Source: Symbiodinium natans
Taxonomy: Eukaryota; Sar; Dinophyceae; Suessiales; Symbiodiniaceae
Direction: 5' to 3'
Assembly (NCBI GenBank): GCA_905221605.1
Contig: CAJNDS010002553.1
Span: 179,553 to 243,552 of the forward strand
Length of the DNA stretch: 64,000 nt
Shown here: piece after piece, positions 1-13,800 of the stretch
Position numbering within the stretch: position 1 is the stretch's first letter
Layout: the number at the start of each line of letters is the position of its first letter
The notes under the pieces: model-generated
What the model was told of the DNA's origin: nothing
The model's database searches: none
The model's input: only the letters and a program-made list of their open reading frames with translations
Program-made: the position numbers and the translations under genes

Positions 1-31
1 CCGAAGCTCTCGACCACATGGAATCCCAGAG

Positions 32-72
32 GCCGTCTCGGTGGTGCATGCCAACCAGCATCGAACCTTTGG
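32..72 (+). CDS. kinesin exon 1 (first in window)
   Basis: Encodes [13 protein letters not shown] plus two bases of the next Gly codon; corresponds to the strand just before FDHAYW. AG|G acceptor at 30-31 chosen; the frame is also open back to base 2, so the exon could start before the window. GC donor at 73. Joining gives RTFGFDHAYW. Confidence 0.7.
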
Positions 73-3000
73 GCTCCGCCCTCAGCTTTTTGAGGCCAAC
101 CTACAGAGGGTTTAGGGTTTAGGGTTTGGGGTTTGGGGTTTAGGGTTTAGGGCTAGGGTTAAGGGTTTGGGGTTTAGGGTTCAGGGACTCCTGACATTTG
201 CAGCTCAGGCGCATGTTGTGCCTTGCAGGGTCTGAGGCTCCCAGGAGCCGACAGGCGCGGGGATGGTACAAGGCCTCTCTTGGGGCTTCTTTTGGGTTTA
301 GGGTTTAGGGTTTAGGGTTTAGGGTTTAGGGGCAAGCAGGGGTCCTTTTCTAGCAGTTTCTCTTCGCATTTCTCATGGCAGAGGCTCAACTTTTAAAGCG
401 CCGCAGGCTTTTGTTGAAAGGCCTAGCAGGAAGTGCCCTCTGGGAATGGCAAGGATGCCGTACCCTGCACCCCTAAACCCTAAACCCTAAACCCTAAACC
501 CTAAACCCTAAACCCTAAACCCTAAACCCTAAACCCTAAACCCTAAACCCTAAACCCTAAACCCTAAACCCTAAACCCTAAACCCTAAACCCTAAACCCT
601 AAACCCTAAACTCTAAAACCTAAACCCTAAACCCTAAACCCTAAACCCTAAACCCTAAACCCTAAACCCTAAACCCTAAACCCTAAACCCTAAACCCTAA
701 ACCCTAAACCCTAAACCCTAAACCCTAAACCCTAAACCCTAAACCCTAAACCCAAACCCTAAACCCTAAACCCTGAACCCTAAACCCTAAACCCTAAACA
801 CCCGAAACCCCTTAATCCCCAAGCCCTGACTCGGGGGGCCCCGAAACTCCCAAGGGTTTAGGGTTTAGGGTTTAGGGTTAGGCCCAAAACCCTGCTCTTC
901 AAGGTTTTCGGGTGGATTGGGCTCTAATTTTTTCTTGGCACGCTCCTTAAAGCCTATGGTTTCGGGTACCAAGAGAAGCCCTACTTTTAGGGTTTAGGGT
1001 TTAGGGGACCAAGAGAAGCCCTTCGAGCGTCTACCTCCATGTAGAAGACCCGCAGGACCCTAAACCCTGACCCTAAACCCTAAACCACCCTAAACCCTAT
1101 CCCCACCGTAAGCCCTAAGCCCTCAACCCCCCCATAATCACGGCGCCTCCATTCCATCCTTTTTCAACCCCCTTCAATCCCGGGTGTATCGGGTTCATAG
1201 GGTTTATAGGGTTTATAGGGTTTATAAGGGTTTGTAGGGTTCATGGGGTTTGTCAGGTTGATGGGGTTCATACGATTTGTAGGGTTTCTAGGGCTTGTAG
1301 GGTTTGTAGGGTTTCTAGGGTTTCTAGGGTTTCGTAGGTTTCGTAGGGTTTCTAGGGTTTCTAGGGTTTCTAGGGTTTCTAGGGTTTCTAGGGTTTCTAG
1401 GGTTTCTAGGGTTTCTAGGGTTTCCAGGGTCTAGGGGCCGAAGCATGGTTGCCTTCTACACAGGTTCGATCACGCGTACTGGAGCGTGAATCCGAAGGAT
1501 GTGCACTATGCCAGCCAGGCCGGTCTTGGTGGGTTCCCCTACTATACTACCCACTGAAGGCTACTTCGGGGATATTTAGGCCTCAGGAACCTAGGGAGGG
1601 GGGGGGGGGTAGGAAGGAGGGTCTTGGTAGGTGGTTTGGGGGTTTAGGGTTGAGGGGGGGGTGTTCCTTCAGGCCTTTTGGGTTCTGAATCCTAAACCCT
1701 AAACCCTAAATCCTAAACCCTAAACCCTAAACCCTAAACTCTAAAACCCTGAAGCCGTGATCCCTCTAACAGTCCTTCGCCCGAAGCCCCAAAGCATCCC
1801 TTGAATGCCGCCGAACCCAAAACCCGACAGTTCCCTACTTTGAGGTTCACGGTACTTTTTTAAGCAGTTCTCGCTGTACTCATAACTGTACTTATATCCG
1901 TATTAGGGCTTGGAGATCTTCGGGTTTGTTTTCCTGACTCCCATGGGGCTTTAGGGTTTAGGGGTTTAAGGTTTAGGGTTTGGGGTCTAAGGTCCTTTCC
2001 AGCCACTCCTAAACCCATAGCCCCAAAAGGCTCCCTACGCACAAGACTCCCTGAGCTCTCTGAGCCTGTGAACTTCTTATGGTCAACTAAGCTTGGAGCC
2101 CTTAACCCTGCGCCAAACCCTGCCAATCCCTATGAAGGAGTGTTAGTACAAGGGGGAACATACCAATCCAGAACCCGAAACCCGAAACCCTAAACCCTAA
2201 ACCCTAAACCCTAAACCCTAAACCCAGCAAGCCCCCGACGCAGGATCAGGTGAATAGCGACATCGGAAAGCCCTGTCTCGAGCGCCTCGTCCAGAAATGT
2301 GGCCCTCAACCCCAACCTCCACCCTAAACCCTAAACCCTAAACCCTAAACCCTAAACCCTAAGCCCGAAACCCTAAACCCCCAACCGGGAACCGAAAGTA
2401 GGGTTTAGGGTTTACGGTTTAGGGTTTAGGGTTTAAGGTTTTTTGAGTTCGGGCTGTGAGGCCTTCGAGGCCCTAAGCCCTAAGCCCCGAACCCTAAGAG
2501 CCATCTTTGATGTCTGCTTGTGCCCCTATATGGCGGGTTGGGCTCTGTTAAGGGGTGCGTATACATATACAGATTCGTAGACATATACGTATACGTATAC
2601 ATATACATATAGTATACATATACATATACATATACGTATACGTATACATATACATATACGCATACACATACATACACATATACGTATACATATACATATA
2701 CGTATACGTATACATATACGTATACCTATACATTTACGTATACGCATACACCTACAAATACGTTTTCATATACATGTACGTATACATATGCATATACATA
2801 TACGTATACATATACATATACGTATACGTATACATATACGTATACACATACATATACGTATACATATACATATACATATACACATACATGTACATATACG
2901 TATGCATATACATATACATATACATATGCATGTACATATACGTATACATGAACTCGAAGGCCTTGCCACAAAAGCGCGTCTTCCGCTATAAACGGCCCTA

Positions 3001-4771
3001 AGCCGCAAACGCCTAAATCCGAAATCCCAAAAAACAACGCCAAAACCGACACCCTGAACCCCCCCCCCCCCCCAGTCTCTCTTCCTTCGATGCCGGCGCT
3101 GTTGAGGAACTTGCTCAAAGGCTACAACTTCTGCGTGTTTGCCTATGGCCAGACAGGAGTCCTCCCCCCCCCCCCACCCCCCTCCACCGGGCAACCAACC
3201 CTCCACCCCACGGAATCCCAAACCCAAGCACCCTGAACCTAAACCCTAAACCCTAAAACCCTAAAACCCTGAAGCCCAAGCCCCAACCAAAACCCGAACT
3301 AACCCCTAAGCCCCAGACCACAACCCTAAAACCCTAAAACCCTAAAACCCTAAAACCCTAAAACCCTGAACCCCTAAGCCCCAGACCACAAGCCCGCAAA
3401 CCGGCTTCGGAGGGCTCGGCTTGGGGGTGCTTTTGGTGTTGAGGGCTTGGGGTTTCGGGTCTGGGGTTTAGGGTCTGGGGTTTAGGGTCTGGGGTTTAGG
3501 GTCTGGGGTTTCGGGTTTGGGGTTTAGGGTTTGAGGTTTAGGGTTTGGGGTTTAGGGTTTAGAGTTCAGGGTTTCGGGTCTAGGGCTTGGGGGGTTCAGG
3601 GTTTAGAGTTTAGCACTCATTCAAGTTCCTGAAGGCATTCTACCACGCTTGAAGGTTGCAATGCTGTAGGGTTGTAGGTTCTCAGGTTTTTGGAGTTGGG
3701 TTTCGGTGGGGAGGTCGGGTTGCATGTCCGCTGTGGCCCAAGCTTGCAATCGTGCTTTGTGGGGGAGATCAGGTTGAGACCTTTTAAAGCCCAAACCATG
3801 AAGCCCCCGAAACCCTCCAGCCGGAACCACCGGATTTCAAAGCACCCACGGCTTCTCATAGCCCCCCCCCCCCCCTCTCCTGAGCCTGCAGCCAAAGACC
3901 CCCAACAATTTTGGGCCCAAACGGACAATAAGTAAGCAACCTTCGCATCCCTTAAGCGCCTGCTGCCATGGCAGCCGAGTCTCGGGGTGGCGCAGTCCGC
4001 CACACTGTGCTCTGGTTAAAGGGGTTGGCGGTGGTTGGGGTTGAGGGTTGAGGGCTTAGGGGTTCAAGGCCCTAAGCCCTAAACTCTACACCCCAAACCC
4101 CAAACCCCCAACCCTTGACAACCCGACCCCCCCCCCCCCCCCCCACGTCCGACGCTTCAACAGGCCCGGGTGTGCGGATTCGGGTTGCAAGGGCCATCCT
4201 AGGTTTAAGAGGTAGCATACATATATATATATATGTATACACATATTGGTTCTTGCCCCTTATGGGGTTTAAGCGGATCATATTCAGGAATATTTTCCAG
4301 AGAGGGTTTCAAGGGCCATCCTAGGTTTAAGGTTTAGGAGGCCTGTGAACGTCAAGCATCCTCAAAGTCTTCGAGCTGAGGGTTTAGGGTTGAGGGTTTG
4401 AGGTTTATGCGTTCAAGGTTTGAGGGTTTAGGGTTGAGGGTTTGGTTTGGAGGTTCAGGGGTGTTAGGGTTCAAGGGTTTAAGGGTTCAAGGGTTCAAGG
4501 GTTCAAGGGTTTAGAGTTCATAAGGTTTAAGGGTTCAAGGGTTCAAGGGTTTAGGGTTTAAGGGTTTAGGGGTTTTTGGTTGAGGGTTCAGGCATTGGGT
4601 CCGTGTTGTGCCGATCTCAGGCAGGGGAAAAGACGGCGACGACTTGCGCCAATCCTCCAGGCCGCCCTGGCTCCCCCGAATTTCAGTGGACTGGGGGTTT
4701 GTGGTGGTGCGGGGGCTTGTTTCGGGCTTTGGGTTTGGACATATTCATACATATATATATATATATTACAA

Positions 4772-4809
<38 letters not shown>

Positions 4810-7800
4810 AATAAGAATAAAAAGAAAAACGCAATAACAATAATAATGTGTATATATATATATATCTAAAGTACACATATATATACACATACATATATAT
4901 AGATGTACGTACACATATTTGTTTTCGCCCTTATCAGGTTTAAGAGGATCATATTCAGGAACATTTGTCAGAGAGGGTTTCAAGGGCCATCCTAGGTTTA
5001 AGGTTTAGGAGGCCTGTGAACGTCAAGCATCCTAAAAGTCATCGAGTTCAGGATTCAGGGTTTAGGGTTTAGGGTTTAGGGCTTAGGGTTTAGGTTTAGG
5101 GTTTAGGGTTTAGGGGTTAGGGGTTAGGGTTTAGGGTTTAGGGTTGTTTCGGCCGCAGCTCCCTGCGTCGCCTCTTGTTTGGGGGGTTGGATGCTCGTGG
5201 TCTCCGAGTTGATGTCACGAGTTTTTGCTTAAGTTATTGAGGGTTTACTTGGAGGTTCATGGCATGCATTAGCCAATTATAACGGGACTTATGTTCATGG
5301 CATCTATTGCCATCTTCGGGCACTTAAGGGGCTTATAAGTGGGATAGAAGTACAGGTAAAATTGGTTATCAAGTACCATGAACCTCCAAGTAGGGTCTTC
5401 GCATTTTATCTTGCGCTTCAAGGTCCCAGCGAGTTCCTAGCTTCGGGTCATGGGGGGCCCTAGGGTTTAGGGTTTGGGGTTTAGGGTTTAGGGTTTAGGG
5501 TTTAGGTCGCGAGACTTCTGCTATCTAGATCGGTTTGCGTGTGATAGGCTCAGTCCCCGTTCTTCCATCTTTGCTCACATCTTTGCTTGCCCGCTGCAAA
5601 CGTTTGCCATTTTCAAGTACCGTGTGAGCTGTTGTCCAGACCGTTTCCTGTCGTCTTTCGCTTCGCACTCCATGTGGTCTGGCTTCAGCTGGGCACTTGG
5701 CGCCCTGGATAACGCATACACCCTCACGCATCTTCGGCCACAGCGGCCACGCTTCTTCGCCGACGGCTGGGGCGACCTCGAGGCGGCGGAAGCAGCGCAA
5801 AGCGAGCTCTTCCAGCGCACGCCCGGAGCGCCTCCCAGCCTGCGTTGGGCGGAAGCACGTGGAAGCTTGGTAGCCCCGTGGTGCCTTCTGCCCTTGTTTT
5901 TGGGTGCTGGTTTCCCTCATAAAGTAACCAACTAAAACAAGGGGTTTCCCTCACAAAGTAACCACCTAAAAAAAGGGTGCTAAATACGGTTACTGGGCTA
6001 CTTTTCCCTTATATGGTTACTGGGCTACTAAGTTCCCTTATAAAGTACCCAACTAAAAAAGGGGTGCTACCTTATTATAAATACGGTTCCTGGGCTACTT
6101 TTCCCTTATAAAGTAATATAAAGTAACCAACTAAAAGAAGGGGTGCTACCTTATTATAAATATGGTTCCTGGGCTACTTTTCCCTTATAAAGTAATATAA
6201 AGTAACCAACTCACAAAAAGGGGGTGCTACCTCATCATAATATGGCTCCTGGGCTACTAAGTTCCGTTACTTTCCCTAAACCCTAAACCCTAAACCCTAA
6301 ACCCTAAACCCTAAAAAAGGGGTGCCCTTATTATACTATGGTGACTGGGCTACTGAGGAAACGTGTGTGGTGCGACGTTCCGGAGTCCCCAGGCGGGGCG
6401 TCTGCCTGAGGAGGCGCAGGATGCCCACTTCCTCTTCGTGTCCCCGCAAGAGGAAGGCCGAAACCCTAAACCCTAAACCCTAAACCCTAAACCCTAAACC
6501 CTAAACCCTAAACCCTAAACCCTAAACCCTAAACCCTAAACCCTAAACCCTAAACCCTTAACCCTTAACCCTTAACCTTTAACCCTTAACCCTTAAACCC
6601 CAAACCCCAAACCCTAAACCCTAAACCCTAAAACCTAAACCCCAATAGAGACCCCCAAATACTATGGATCCCTTAAAAAATAATAAGGACCCCTGATTCA
6701 TAAGGTTCCCCCCCCCCCATTTGTTAAATCCCCGCAAGGCAAGGCCAAGATCCGACCGTGGGAGGCCACCAGGGACCCCTCGGACGTTGAGCGCCCTTCG
6801 GCCATCGTGGTGCTCCTCCCGGCCACAGGAGAAGAAACGGCGGATGCGCGAGCGGCCCTGGCCCAAGAGCTTGCCAAGACGTCGATGTGCTCCTTGATCC
6901 TGACGGCCCCCTTGTACGGCGACCGGAAGCCCAAGAACCAGCAGATGCACTACATCCGCTCCGTCGGAATGTACCTCGAGCAAAGCACGGCCATTGTGGA
7001 GGAGGCGGCCCTGGCCGTCCGCTGGTGCGTGCATGCCTGGCCGGGAGTCCCCATCTGCGTCTCCGGCTACTCCTGGGGTGGCGCTATGACCTGCCTCACG
7101 GCCATTCTCGCCTCCCGGTTGGGGGTTTACGAAAAGTAGGGGGACCCCCCAGAAAACGGTCCCCAAAGAGTAGGATTCCCATATACTAAAGACCCCAAGA
7201 AGGACACCCCCTAATTTCGGAGACCCCCAGGTGGGAGCCCTCGGCGCAAGTCCTGGCCGTTCCCTACGCAGGCTCCGCCACCCCGGCCGTGCTCGTGGAC
7301 GGGCTCCTGCAGGACGACATCCAGTGGTCCTCCCTGGCCGACGGTGAGCCCTTCCAGGAGACCCGCGACCGTCTTCTCCAGGTACTCCTGAAGACGCACC
7401 TCTCCAAGATCATCGAATCTGTGGAAGGCCAGGAGGATGCAGGAACCCAGGGCAAGATCGCCGGCCTCCATGCAGTGAGCTTCGAGAATGATGCCTTTGT
7501 AAAGCCCGAGTATGGGGAAGAGCTCTTCGCGCTCACGAGCCGGTGCTGCAAGCCAAGTGCGCGCCGCGAGCTCGCGTGGCAGCCGGGGGGTCACGTCTAC
7601 GCCTTCCTGGCGAGACGCCGTGTGCAGGTGCCGGCCATCCAGCAGGCCTGCGCTGGGCTTGCCGCTTCGCGGCTGTGATTTTCTTGGCGCTCTTGAGCTC
7701 TTGAGGTGTCGCCTTTGTGGCCGCCGGGGGGGCGATGGGATCTTGGGTAGCCGAAGGCTGCTTGTCTACGTAGGGCGCAGCCCAGTCTTCGGCAGCATCC

Positions 7801-10800
7801 CAGATTTCCCAGTTTCCGAATATCGGGCCCCTTCGAGCCTTCCTTGTAGAGTTCTCTTTCCAGCAGAGCGCCCAAAGCAAAACGAAGAAAACTCCCGACT
7901 TGGAGCTGACCGAGCCTTCAAACTCTTCAACCCCCGAGCTCTGCAACCCCAAATTCCAAGAACTATAATAAGCCCCTCAAGTCCTCAGACCCCTTCTCCC
8001 CTACTGTAAACACCCCCCGGTTCTTAGCAGGGAATGTGGGCCCTACGTTATGCCCCTCAAGGGATTCTACAGGGTACCTCGTCCCCTCAGTCCCTACTTA
8101 GAACTTCCGAAGTCCCCAAACCCTGAGACCTCCAAAACCCTGCGTCTCTCGCAGGCCGACCCGGACAAATAGGGTTTAGGGTTTAGGGTTTAGGGTTCAG
8201 GGTTCAGGGTTTAGGGTTTAGGACTCGATATCCCCCCTAAGGCTCAGGGATGAGAGTTTAGGGTTTGGGGCTTAGGGTTTAGGGTTAATGAGGGTTTAGG
8301 GTTTGGGGTTTAGGGCTCAGGGTTGCCGACAGTTACTACAATAACCAACCAACCTAAACCCTGTAATTGGGTAAAGCTCTAAAGGGCCGAAAAAAGTCAA
8401 GTTGGCTCAAAACCCTAAACCCTAAACCCTAAACCCTGAACCCTAAACCTTAAACCCTACTCCCCAAACCCTAAACCCTAAACCCTAATCCCTAAACCCT
8501 AAACCCTAAACCCTAAACCGCTCATGACATGACCGCTTCTGAGCATCTGTCTGCCCTGTCTCCAGTTTCGCAACAGGGCTTCCACACCCTCTACCGAAGA
8601 GCCCTAAGAACCCTCAAGCCGCTAAGAACCCTAAGGACCCTAAACCTTAAGAACCCTAAGAACCCCCTACCTAAGAACCCCCTAAAGCCTAAGAACCCTG
8701 AGAACCCTAAAGCCGCTAAGAAGCCTAAGAACCCTAAACCTTAAGAACCTTAAGAACCCTAAGCACCCTAAAGCCTAAGAACCCTGAGAACCTAAGTACT
8801 CTTAAGTGCCCCGAAAGCCCCTGAAGCCCCCAAAGCCTCGACTGTTGCACCCCAGCGGTTGCAGTACGCTGCTCCAGGCAAGTGCCTCGAGCTGCCGTCT
8901 TTTGGCGCTTTCGGTGTAGAGTTTAGGGCTTTGAAGAGGGTTCTAGAGGTTAGGCTTGGGGTTTTGAGGGTTTCGGGTTTTGAGGGTTTGAAGTGTTGAG
9001 GGTTCTAGTTTATGAGGGTGTAGGGTTTGAGTTCTAGGGTTTGTTTTGAGGGTTTAGGGTTTTGAGGGTGTAGGGTGTTGAGGGTTTAGGTTGAGGGTAT
9101 TTTGGGGTCTGCTGCTCTTTTCACCTAGAAGCCTTGGGGCGCGTGGCGAGATCGCAGTGCTGGGTTTGGGGGCTTCGGGGTTGGGAGATGAGGGAAACCC
9201 TAAACCCTAAACCCTCAACCCTAAACCCTAAACTAGGGTTGCGGGGCTCTGGGAGTTTCGGGTTTAGGGCTTAGGGCTTCGGGTTTAGCTTCCAGGGTTT
9301 AGGGTTTAGGGCGTCGGGTTTAGGGTTTAGGGTTTAGGGTTTAGGGTTTAGGGTTTAGGGTGCTTTGCTGAAGCCTCTGTGGAGTGGGAGCCGGAGGGAA
9401 AAAGACCGTGGCGGAGAACTCAAGCCTGCCTTGGTTTTGGGGTGCGGCCCACAGCCCTGAACCCCTAAACCTAAGGCCCAAAAATCCAAAAACCCTAAAC
9501 CCTAAACCCTAAAAAACCCTAAACCCTAAACCCTAAACCCTAAACCCTAAACCCTAAACCCTAAGCCCTAAACCCTAAACCCTAAACCCTAAACCCTAAA
9601 CCCTAAACCCTAAACCCTAAACCCTAAACCCTAAACCCTAAACCCTAAACCCTAAACCCTAAACCCTAACCCTAAAGCCTAAACCCTAAACCCGAAGCCA
9701 CCCTGAACCCCGGCATCCCTTATGGTGTCTAGGGTTTAGGATTTAGGGTGTAGGGGTGTGCCCCCAAAGGCAACCTCAACCCGAAACACTGCAATCAACT
9801 CCACACACCCAAAATGGGACCGAAAGGGCATTCAAGCCTGCACCCCTAAAACCCCCGAAACCTTAAGGCTCGGAAGCCGAACTAAAACCCCAAACGCTAA
9901 ACCTTAAACCCTCAACCCTCAACCCTAAAAGACCTGGCTTCTTATCCACCCATAGGGGGATTTAGGGTTCAGGGTTCAGGGTTTGGGGGTTTAGGGTTTA
10001 GGGTTTAGGGTTTAGGGTTTAGGGTTTAGGGTTTAGGGCTAGGCTTCCAGACCTGTCTGAGGCTATCTGAGCTGAGTCGCTGTACTAGCCGAAGATCTTG
10101 GATCCCGACTGTCAGCTCTAAGTCCTTCAGCCCTACACCCTAGATCCTAAACCCTAAACCCTAAACCCTAAACCCTAAACCCTAAACCCTAAACCCTAAA
10201 CCCTAAACCCTAAACCCTAAACCCTAAACCCTAAACCCCCGAACCTTCATGGACCCCAGAGAACTCGACACCCAAAGTCCTTCGGCAGCCCCCTCCCCCC
10301 CTTCCCCCCAAGTATCGCAGGAGCAGGGAAGACCCACACGCTCAACAGCACTGCGAAAGACAAGCAGATGGGTCTGATTCCCTTTGTGCTGGAGGCCGGG
10401 TTTAGGGTTTCGGGTTTCGGGTTTAGGGTTGAGTGTTGAGGGTTGAGGGTTTGGGTCTTAGGGCTTAGGGCTTCGGGCTTAGGGCTTAGGGCTAAGGGTT
10501 GAGGGTGTAGGGCAGCATAGGAGCCTTGAATCCCCCAACAATTCGACCAAACTCTGCACCAGGGTTTCTATTCCATGTGCTGACGGCATCTGACGGCTTC
10601 TGTTATCCTACTGAAGTTCCAAACGCTGCAGCAAGAGCCAAAATAGCTACTAAAACTCTTCCCTGACCGTGCTAACCACAACATCAACCCATCGACTAGC
10701 TAAACCCTCCACCCGAGCACTACTACAATGTCGTCCGCACCGCAGGGCCTATACCACCAGCACCGGATGAAGTTCAAGAATGACGAACTTCGGGTTTGGG

Positions 10801-13800
10801 TGCCTTCGGCACAGTTCTCTGGGTGGAGGGTTTAGAGTCGGGTTTAGGATTTAGGGTTTAGGGTTTAGGGTTTGGGCTTTAGAGTTTTCGGACCCACCAC
10901 CACCGGGGCATGAGGAAAAAGGCTTGTTTTGAGGCCCTATGAAGGTTACGTGCCTTTGGCGTTCAAGGTGAGGCTCCCCGAACAGGGATCAACAACCGTT
11001 TCTGGAGCCTGACATGCAGTGTTGGAGGTTTCAGGGAGAGGGGATTAGGGTGTAGGGTTTAGGGTTTCGGGATTATGGAATCCGGTTCCATCCGATTCTG
11101 GGGCTTGTCATTACTGGTGTTGAGTTTTGGGGAGCCTCACAGGAGCAACACGTGGGTTGATCAAAATCGTGGGCCCTTCTTGGGTATCTGTTATTGTACC
11201 TGTTCTGTGCAGTTGGGGGTGCCCAAGAAACGGGACCCCTAAGTTTAGGGTTTAGGGTTTAGCCCCCCCCACCCCCCCAGCCTGACAAGCGGTTTAAGGA
11301 GTCCAGATGAGGGTTTGTGCTAGATAATGGGCCCGTCTTGGTATCTACTCTATAGTTGGAGGCCCTAGGTTTAGGATTTAGGGTTTAGGGTTTAGGGTGC
11401 CAAGCTACAATGAGTATATGAGAACGCAATGCAGAACAGGGTTGTTCGAGTTTGTGGTTTGGACCCTGGAACGGGGTTCGTGAACGTACTCCCTCAACCT
11501 GAAGCACGAGAGCTGAACCCCAAGCCCCAAGCCCCAAGCCCCAAACCCCAAGCCCCAAGCCCCAAACCCCAAACCCCAAACCCCAAACCCTAAACCCTAA
11601 ACCCTAAACCCTAAACCCCAAACCCTAAACCCTAAACCCTAAACCCTAAATTCACTGTCAGCTTTCCAGGATGCGAGGGATCCATGGCATGTGCGGCCCT
11701 CTCGGGGCCTTAAGCGCCGGCCTAAACCCCAAGGGTTTAGGGTTTAGGGTTTAGGGTTTAGGGTTTAGGGTTTAGGGCCAAACCCTAAAGTCCCCTGCCA
11801 GATTTCATTCATGGAGATCTACAACGAGCAGATTCGGGATCTGACTGGACCTGAGCTCCGGGGAATTTTCTGTAAACCCTAAACCCTAAACCCTAAACCC
11901 TAAACCCTAAACCCTAAACCCTAAACCCTAAACCCCAAACCCGAAACCCTAAACCCTAAACCCTAAACCCTAAACCGTTGGGCGTCCCTGACCTGCATCC
12001 TCGCCTGCAGGCTCTGAATCCTGACCCCCCTCAACCTTTGAAACCCTGTAAACCCTTAAAACCCTCTAAACCCTCTAAGCTCTCCAAGCCATCTAAAACC
12101 CTCTAAGCCCTCTCAACCCTCTCAACCCTCTAACCTAAACCCTAAACCCTAAACCCTAAACCATAAACCCTAAACCCTAAATCCTAAATCCTAAACCCTA
12201 AACCCGAAACCCTTCCAGGAAGCCCAATCGGGGTTGCTAAGGCTCAACCCGGGCCGCGAGGTGACCGACTTGAAGGCGAGGAAGGGGCTTTGGAGGCTTT
12301 GGAGGCTTTCAGGATTGAGGGTTTAGGGTTGAACTCTAAACCCTAGAACCCTCAGCTCGAAACCCTAAGCCCTAAGCCCTAAGCCCCTAGACCTTGAGCC
12401 CTCAGCCCTCGACCCTAAAGCCTAAACCCTAAACCCCACACCCTAAACCCGACGCCCTGAACCTTCAAGCTCTCAAGCAACTCTAAACCACCCTAAACCC
12501 TAAACCCTAAACCCTAAACCCTAAACCCTAAACCTAAACCCTAAACCCTAAACCCTAAACCCTAAACCCTAAACCCTAAACCCTAAACCCTAAACCCTAA
12601 ACCCTAAACCCTAAACCCTAAACCCTAAGGGTTATTCGTAATCAAGGCACAAGGTTTCGTGGACAAGGCACAAGGCTTTCGAAGCTTGCCCCCCCCCTCC
12701 CCGCACCCTACCCGCCCTACCCCCCTCCTCTGCCCCTCCCCTGCCTTGCCCACACAGTTCGTGGACAAGGCAAGCTTGCCTTGTCCACATGTTTAGGGTC
12801 TCAGGGGTTTAGGGTCTCAAGGGTTTAGGGTCTCAAGGGTTTAGGGGCTCAAGGGTTTAGGGTCTCAAGAGTTCAGGGTCTGTTTCAGGGCCTCAGGCCT
12901 GGGGTTTAGGGTTTCAAGGCCTCAAGGTCTGTTGAGTAGAAGCTTGTTGCATGAAGATACATTATAATTTCTTAATGTTATGGGATTCTCTGGGTGGGTG
13001 GGGATGATATCAGAGCTGTAAATACAACACTGCCATAAAACTGCTCGATCCGGAGCTGCTGAACCCTAAGCCCTAAACCCTAAACCCTAAACCCTAAACC
13101 CTAAACCCTAAACCCTAACCCCCCCCTCCCTACCCCCCCCCCCCCCCACAAGGTGCGAGACCACCCAGAGCTGGGCGCGTATGTGCCTGGCCTCACCGAA
13201 GCTCCGTGTAGCGAGGCAGGGTTTGGGGCCAAGGGTTTTTGGGGTTTAGGGTTTAGGGTTTAGGGTTTAGGGTTTAGGGTTTAGGGTTTAGGGCCAAGGG
13301 TTTAGGGTTTAGGGTTTAGGCTATTAAGGATTAGGATCTTGGGGTTAGGATGGGGTTAGGGTGTAGGGTTTTCCGGGCTTAGCTTATTATTGTTATTATT
13401 GTTATTATTGTTATTATTATAATTAGTATTATTATTATTACCATTATTAGTATTATCATTATTACTATTATTATTTTTAAACGTTGTGTCGAGTCGAGTT
13501 TGGTTTAAGTTTAGTTTAGTGTAGTAGTTTTTTCTTGCTCTTCTTCTTTAGCTGATTTCTCGCCCGGCAGGTGGGGTTGGTAGATATTCAGCCCAAAGTG
13601 GTAAGCATCATGACACCCCAGTCCAGCTTTCAGCCAGTACAGTGGTCTTAGACCTCTGGGGTTTGAGGGTTTTCGTGGGAACTTTGGGTTCAGGGTTGGC
13701 TTTTGGGTAGTGGCCTGCAGGGATGGACGACGTGGCTTAAAGGGTTTACGGGTGCAGGGGTTTAGGGGTGTAGGGGTTTAGGGAGAGTTTAGGGGTTCGG

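Larger units (their letters stand above)
3157..10320 (+). other. kinesin intron 4 (7.2 kb) hosting other genes
   Basis: Interrupts the P-loop. Contains telomere-like arrays, dispersed repeat family C (4250-4372 and 4920-5045), AT tracts, an inverted-repeat element (5246-5392), a tandem repeat (5920-6250), a complete ABHD18-like gene and a second chain of coding-like exons (8529-9440). Confidence 0.75.

Noticed and set aside
473-800. True chromosome end (telomere)
   Set aside because: The heptamer occurs in both orientations across the whole window, interrupted by unique sequence and exons; a terminal array would be of one orientation and at an edge.
2480-3227. Tyr/Val/Ile/Arg-rich ORFs on both strands
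   Set aside because: TATACA/TATACG microsatellite; all frames open.
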